Source: Prevotella sp. | Lineage (GTDB): Bacteria > Bacteroidota > Bacteroidia > Bacteroidales > Bacteroidaceae | Length of the DNA stretch: 64,000 nucleotides | Assembly (NCBI GenBank): GCA_017619375.1 | Contig: JAFZSL010000031.1 | Span: forward strand, 1 to 64,000 | Direction of reading: 5' to 3' | Part shown: one piece after another, positions 61,441-64,000 of the stretch | Layout of the letters: each line of letters opens with the position of its first letter | Position numbering within the stretch: the first letter of the stretch is position 1 | The notes under the pieces: model-generated | What the model was told of the DNA's origin: nothing | Database searches by the model: none | The model's input: the letters and a program-made list of their open reading frames with translations, nothing else | Position numbers and translations under genes: made by a program

Positions 61441-62909
61441 GGATCAGCCACGGCGTGGCACGCATGCCAAAATGGCGCATGGCCGAGCCCGTCGATTTCG
61501 AGTTGCTCGATGGCGAACATCTTGCCATCGTGGGCAGGAACGGCAGCGGCAAGTCAATGTTCACCGACATGCTCATAGGCCGCCATCCCCTTCTCAGCAG
61601 CGATCCTGAATATGATTTCAGCCCCAGCACGCGCCCCCTGGCTTCGGACAACATCAAGCACATCACGTTCCGCGACTGCTATGGCGGCGACAACGACACC
61701 ACCTACTATCTGCAGCAACGCTGGAACCAACACGACATCGATGAGCAGACCCCTACGGCGGGCCGTCTACTTGAGGAGGCCTTCATACTCACCGGACAAG
61801 ACACCCCTGAGCGTCGCGAATGGCAACGACACATTTACGAAATCTTCTGTCTGCGCCCCCTTCTCGACAAGTACATCATCTTGCTGTCCAGCGGGGAGTT
61901 AAGGAAGTTCCAATTGGCAAAGGCCTTGTTCTGCGCCCCTCGCGTGCTGGTGATGGACAACCCCTTCATCGGGCTGGACGCGAAAACACGGGAGCAGTTG
62001 CGCGACACTCTGCGCACCCTTGCCTTAGAACAGTCGCTGCAGCTCATCCTCGTCATCGCGAAAACCGACGACATCCCTGACTTCATCACTCACGTGGTAG
62101 AAGTGAAGGACATGGTGGCCGGCAAGAAAGTCACCCTCGGGGAATACCGAGCATCCAAGAGCCACCGCCCCGCCCATGCGCTGTCGGCTGAAAAGGAACG
62201 GGCCATCGAAACCCTTCCTTATAATTATAATGAAGAATATAACGCACATGAAGTAGTGCGTCTTCGCAACGTAAGCATCCGCTACGGCGAGCGCACCATC
62301 CTGCGCACCCTCGACTGGGTGGTGCTCAACGGCGAGCGATGGGCTCTCAGCGGTGACAACGGCTCAGGGAAGTCAACCCTGCTCAGCCTGGTATGCGCCG
62401 ACAACCCCCAGGGCTATGCCTGCGACATCACGCTGTTCGACATCCCTCGAGGCTCCGGGGAGACCATTTGGGACATCAAGCGCCACATCGGCTATGTCTC
62501 TCCAGAAATGCATCGCGCCTACAAGAAGGACTTGCCCGCCATACGGATTGTGGCCAGCGGACTGAAAGACTCCGTAGGGCTCTACGTCCGCCCGTCGGAA
62601 AAGGAGTATGCCATCTGCCGATGGTGGATGGACATCTTCGGCATCGGCCATCTGCACGACCGCACATTCATGAGTCTGTCCAGCGGCGAGCAACGCCTGG
62701 TCCTTCTCGCCCGCGCGTTTGTCAAAGACCCCGAGTTGCTCATCCTCGACGAACCCCTCCATGGCTTGGACGACGTCAACCGCCAAATGGTGAAAGACAT
62801 CATCGAGGCTTTCTGCCATCGCCGCAACAAGACGCTTGTCATGGTGACACACTACGAGGAGGAAATCCCCCCTTGCGTGACGAGACGCCTTCATCTGGAA
62901 AAGAATTAA
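61425..62909 (+). CDS. twin-ABC ATPase (ModF/PhrA-like)
   Basis: This 494-residue soluble protein has two ABC nucleotide-binding domains and no membrane segment. The first has Walker A GRNGSGKS at 37-44, signature LSSGE at 154-158 and Walker B ending MDNP. The catalytic Glu is Asn (N179), and no H-loop His is evident (AKTDD). The second is complete: GDNGSGKS at 310-317, LSSGE at 418-422, LDEP (E443) and THYEEE. The asymmetry suggests one active and one structural ATP site. E. coli ModF/PhrA has the same layout. It is the fifth gene of the operon, and its place after ruvC hints at a DNA-linked role. Confidence 0.88.
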   Translation: MQATIRISHGVARMPKWRMAEPVDFELLDGEHLAIVGRNGSGKSMFTDMLIGRHPLLSSDPEYDFSPSTRPLASDNIKHITFRDCYGGDNDTTYYLQQRWNQHDIDEQTPTAGRLLEEAFILTGQDTPERREWQRHIYEIFCLRPLLDKYIILLSSGELRKFQLAKALFCAPRVLVMDNPFIGLDAKTREQLRDTLRTLALEQSLQLILVIAKTDDIPDFITHVVEVKDMVAGKKVTLGEYRASKSHRPAHALSAEKERAIETLPYNYNEEYNAHEVVRLRNVSIRYGERTILRTLDWVVLNGERWALSGDNGSGKSTLLSLVCADNPQGYACDITLFDIPRGSGETIWDIKRHIGYVSPEMHRAYKKDLPAIRIVASGLKDSVGLYVRPSEKEYAICRWWMDIFGIGHLHDRTFMSLSSGEQRLVLLARAFVKDPELLILDEPLHGLDDVNRQMVKDIIEAFCHRRNKTLVMVTHYEEEIPPCVTRRLHLEKN

Positions 62910-62938
62910 TTCATACAACGAACATATACAATCAAAAC

Positions 62939-63415
62939 ATGATGAAACGTATACTTTTCATTTTTACCTTCCTGGCCATCGTGGCAGGAACGTCGGCACA
63001 AGATGCATACAATGAGGCCATCCGCATGGCCAAGGAAGTAGCCGACGACACCAGCAAGCCTCTTGACGACCGCAAGGTTGCCACATTCAAGAAAGACGCC
63101 CTGTATTATTTAGGTCGTCAGGCTTACAAACTCACCCCCGACAGCTCAGTGACCATGCTTGACTACCAGGCCTTGGCACTGTTCCAGTTCATCAACCTAT
63201 TTTACGGCAGCTACAAGATGTCACCCAAGAAAGACCGTCCCGCCATCATCGAGCGTTTCAAGAGGGTAAGCCTTGCCCATCCACGTTTCAATGATCCCGA
63301 CAAGGCCTATGTGTTGGCTTACATCACCACACCCGGCTACATCACCCAATTCTCCCTTGACACCGACTGGGTGGCCGCCTACAATGACATCCGCAAGAGA
63401 ATGAGCCAGAAATAG
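62939..63415 (+). CDS. small secreted protein of unknown function
   Basis: The 158-residue product has a signal peptide (MMKRILFIFTFLAIVAGTSAQ). The mature ~138 residues are helix-rich, starting DAYNEAIRMAKEVADDTSKP, with several short repeats of charged and aromatic residues. I do not recognise the family. It starts 29 bases after the ABC ATPase stop with no strong promoter box between, so it may be the last gene of that operon. A strong terminator follows. Confidence 0.75.
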   Translation: MMKRILFIFTFLAIVAGTSAQDAYNEAIRMAKEVADDTSKPLDDRKVATFKKDALYYLGRQAYKLTPDSSVTMLDYQALALFQFINLFYGSYKMSPKKDRPAIIERFKRVSLAHPRFNDPDKAYVLAYITTPGYITQFSLDTDWVAAYNDIRKRMSQK

Positions 63416-63449
63416 GGCACTCGCCTTGTTTCCCACCATTTCCCCAATC

Positions 63450-63496
63450 ACCATTTCCCCACCCCATGGACGGCGTGGGGAAATGGTTTGTCTTTT
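63450..63496 (+). terminator. rho-independent terminator ending the rsmG-ruvC operon
   Basis: ACCATTTCCCCAC (63450-63462) pairs perfectly with GTGGGGAAATGGT (63475-63487), followed by TTGTCTTTTT. Confidence 0.9.
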
Positions 63497-63567
63497 TATA
63501 TAACGAAAGTTGTTAGAAAAAAGCAGAAAAAAAACCGTGAACAGGGTGGAATATCAGGAAAAATCAT

Positions 63568-63575
63568 TATTTTTG
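63568..63575 (+). promoter_or_regulatory. -7 box for the right-edge glycosyltransferase gene
   Basis: TATTTTTG matches TAnnTTTG and lies 8 bases before the ATG at 63584, so the leader would be nearly absent. A good -33 box is not seen. Confidence 0.45.
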
Positions 63576-63583
63576 CATCTTGT

Positions 63584-64000
63584 ATGGAATTGAGAGTACT
63601 ACACTTCATCCCCTATGTGCCAGAAGATGCGAGTATGGCCGCATTCCTCGACAAAGTCCTCACCTTCATGGGTGAAGAGTGCGAGATTCATCTTGCCATG
63701 CTCACACCCGAACACCAATTGATTCGGATAGAAGAGCCATCACCTACGGATGTCGATCAGATGGAAGCCAATCTCAATTCCGCAAATGCCGACCATGAGG
63801 ATGCCGTCCCCACGACGGAGCCTTCAATGATGCAAAAATATCACGTCCACTGTATCGGCACGGGCAACCCCATGTATGGCAAGAACCGTCCTGTCAACCT
63901 GCTCGCTCTCCAGAAGCGCTACCTGGAACTCCTCTACTCACTGATGCCGCAAATCGTCCATGTGCATGGCAGTTACCACTTTTTCAACTCCCGCATCGCC
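63584..64000 (+). CDS. N-terminal part of a glycosyltransferase (GT4-like), cut by window edge
   Basis: The 139 codons run open to the window end. The N-terminus MELRVLHFIPYVP is a first beta-strand of the GT-B fold. QIVHVHGSYHFFNSRIA near the edge is the HxHG region common at the end of the N-terminal domain of family 4 transferases. The central stretch (about 50-75) is acidic and low in hydrophobic residues. The acceptor and donor cannot be told from this half. Confidence 0.7.
   Translation, partial: MELRVLHFIPYVPEDASMAAFLDKVLTFMGEECEIHLAMLTPEHQLIRIEEPSPTDVDQMEANLNSANADHEDAVPTTEPSMMQKYHVHCIGTGNPMYGKNRPVNLLALQKRYLELLYSLMPQIVHVHGSYHFFNSRIA

Overview
The window reads as an ordinary chromosomal stretch from a member of the Bacteroidales, most likely Prevotella or a close relative. 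The evidence is: many Bacteroidetes-type promoters (TAnnTTTG with a TTTG/TTG box about 20 bases upstream); type IX secretion (PorQ and three proteins with type A-like C-terminal sorting signals); the fused fucokinase/GDP-fucose pyrophosphorylase Fkp; a TamB/TamL pair; and DUF4301, YfhO and Fe-S aldo/keto reductase families typical of this group. I see no phage, insertion sequence, CRISPR array, plasmid gene or rRNA.

Layout. 1-5.1 kb: a 74-bp tandem repeat at the left edge, an MFS transporter and HAD phosphatase (minus), then a two-gene plus-strand unit for a secreted protein with a sorting signal and a secreted DNA/RNA nuclease. 5.2-11.5 kb: a short DnaJ-like protein behind a sigma-54-like promoter, then yfhO-fkp. 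11.7-19.1 kb: tRNA-Val and tRNA-Tyr, then tamB-tamL for outer-membrane assembly. 19.4-27.8 kb: a membrane glycosyltransferase with a tandem GH43, a GH28 and a small membrane protein; an MFS transporter; DUF4301. 28-34.7 kb: a RelA-type (p)ppGpp synthetase with a degenerate hydrolase domain, facing a five-gene operon tonB-like / prenyl synthase / unknown / tatD / lipid A deacylase-like.

34.9-48.5 kb: porQ-cmk (plus), then on the minus strand a long operon of alpha-2-macroglobulin-like protein, DUF1573, meaB, ispH and a large C10 cysteine protease with a sorting signal. 48.7-52.2 kb: ECF sigma factor, iron alcohol dehydrogenase and MATE exporter, plus a 104-residue secreted protein that is little more than a sorting-domain fold. 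52.5-58.6 kb: two exported Fe-S aldo/keto reductases, one with a PP2C phosphatase and one with a membrane polyferredoxin, flanking a small non-coding region with a possible small RNA and the orphan exonuclease VII small subunit. 58.7-64 kb: a tightly overlapped plus-strand operon (DUF3298 lipoprotein, rsmG, metallo-hydrolase, ruvC, twin-ABC ATPase), a small secreted protein, and the start of a glycosyltransferase cut by the window edge.

The least explained parts are the exported Fe-S aldo/keto reductase and polyferredoxin units, the sorting-domain-only protein, the sigma-54-like promoter before the DnaJ-like gene, and the structured non-coding stretch near 55.0-55.3 kb. Function calls rest on reading motifs by eye; no database search was run.
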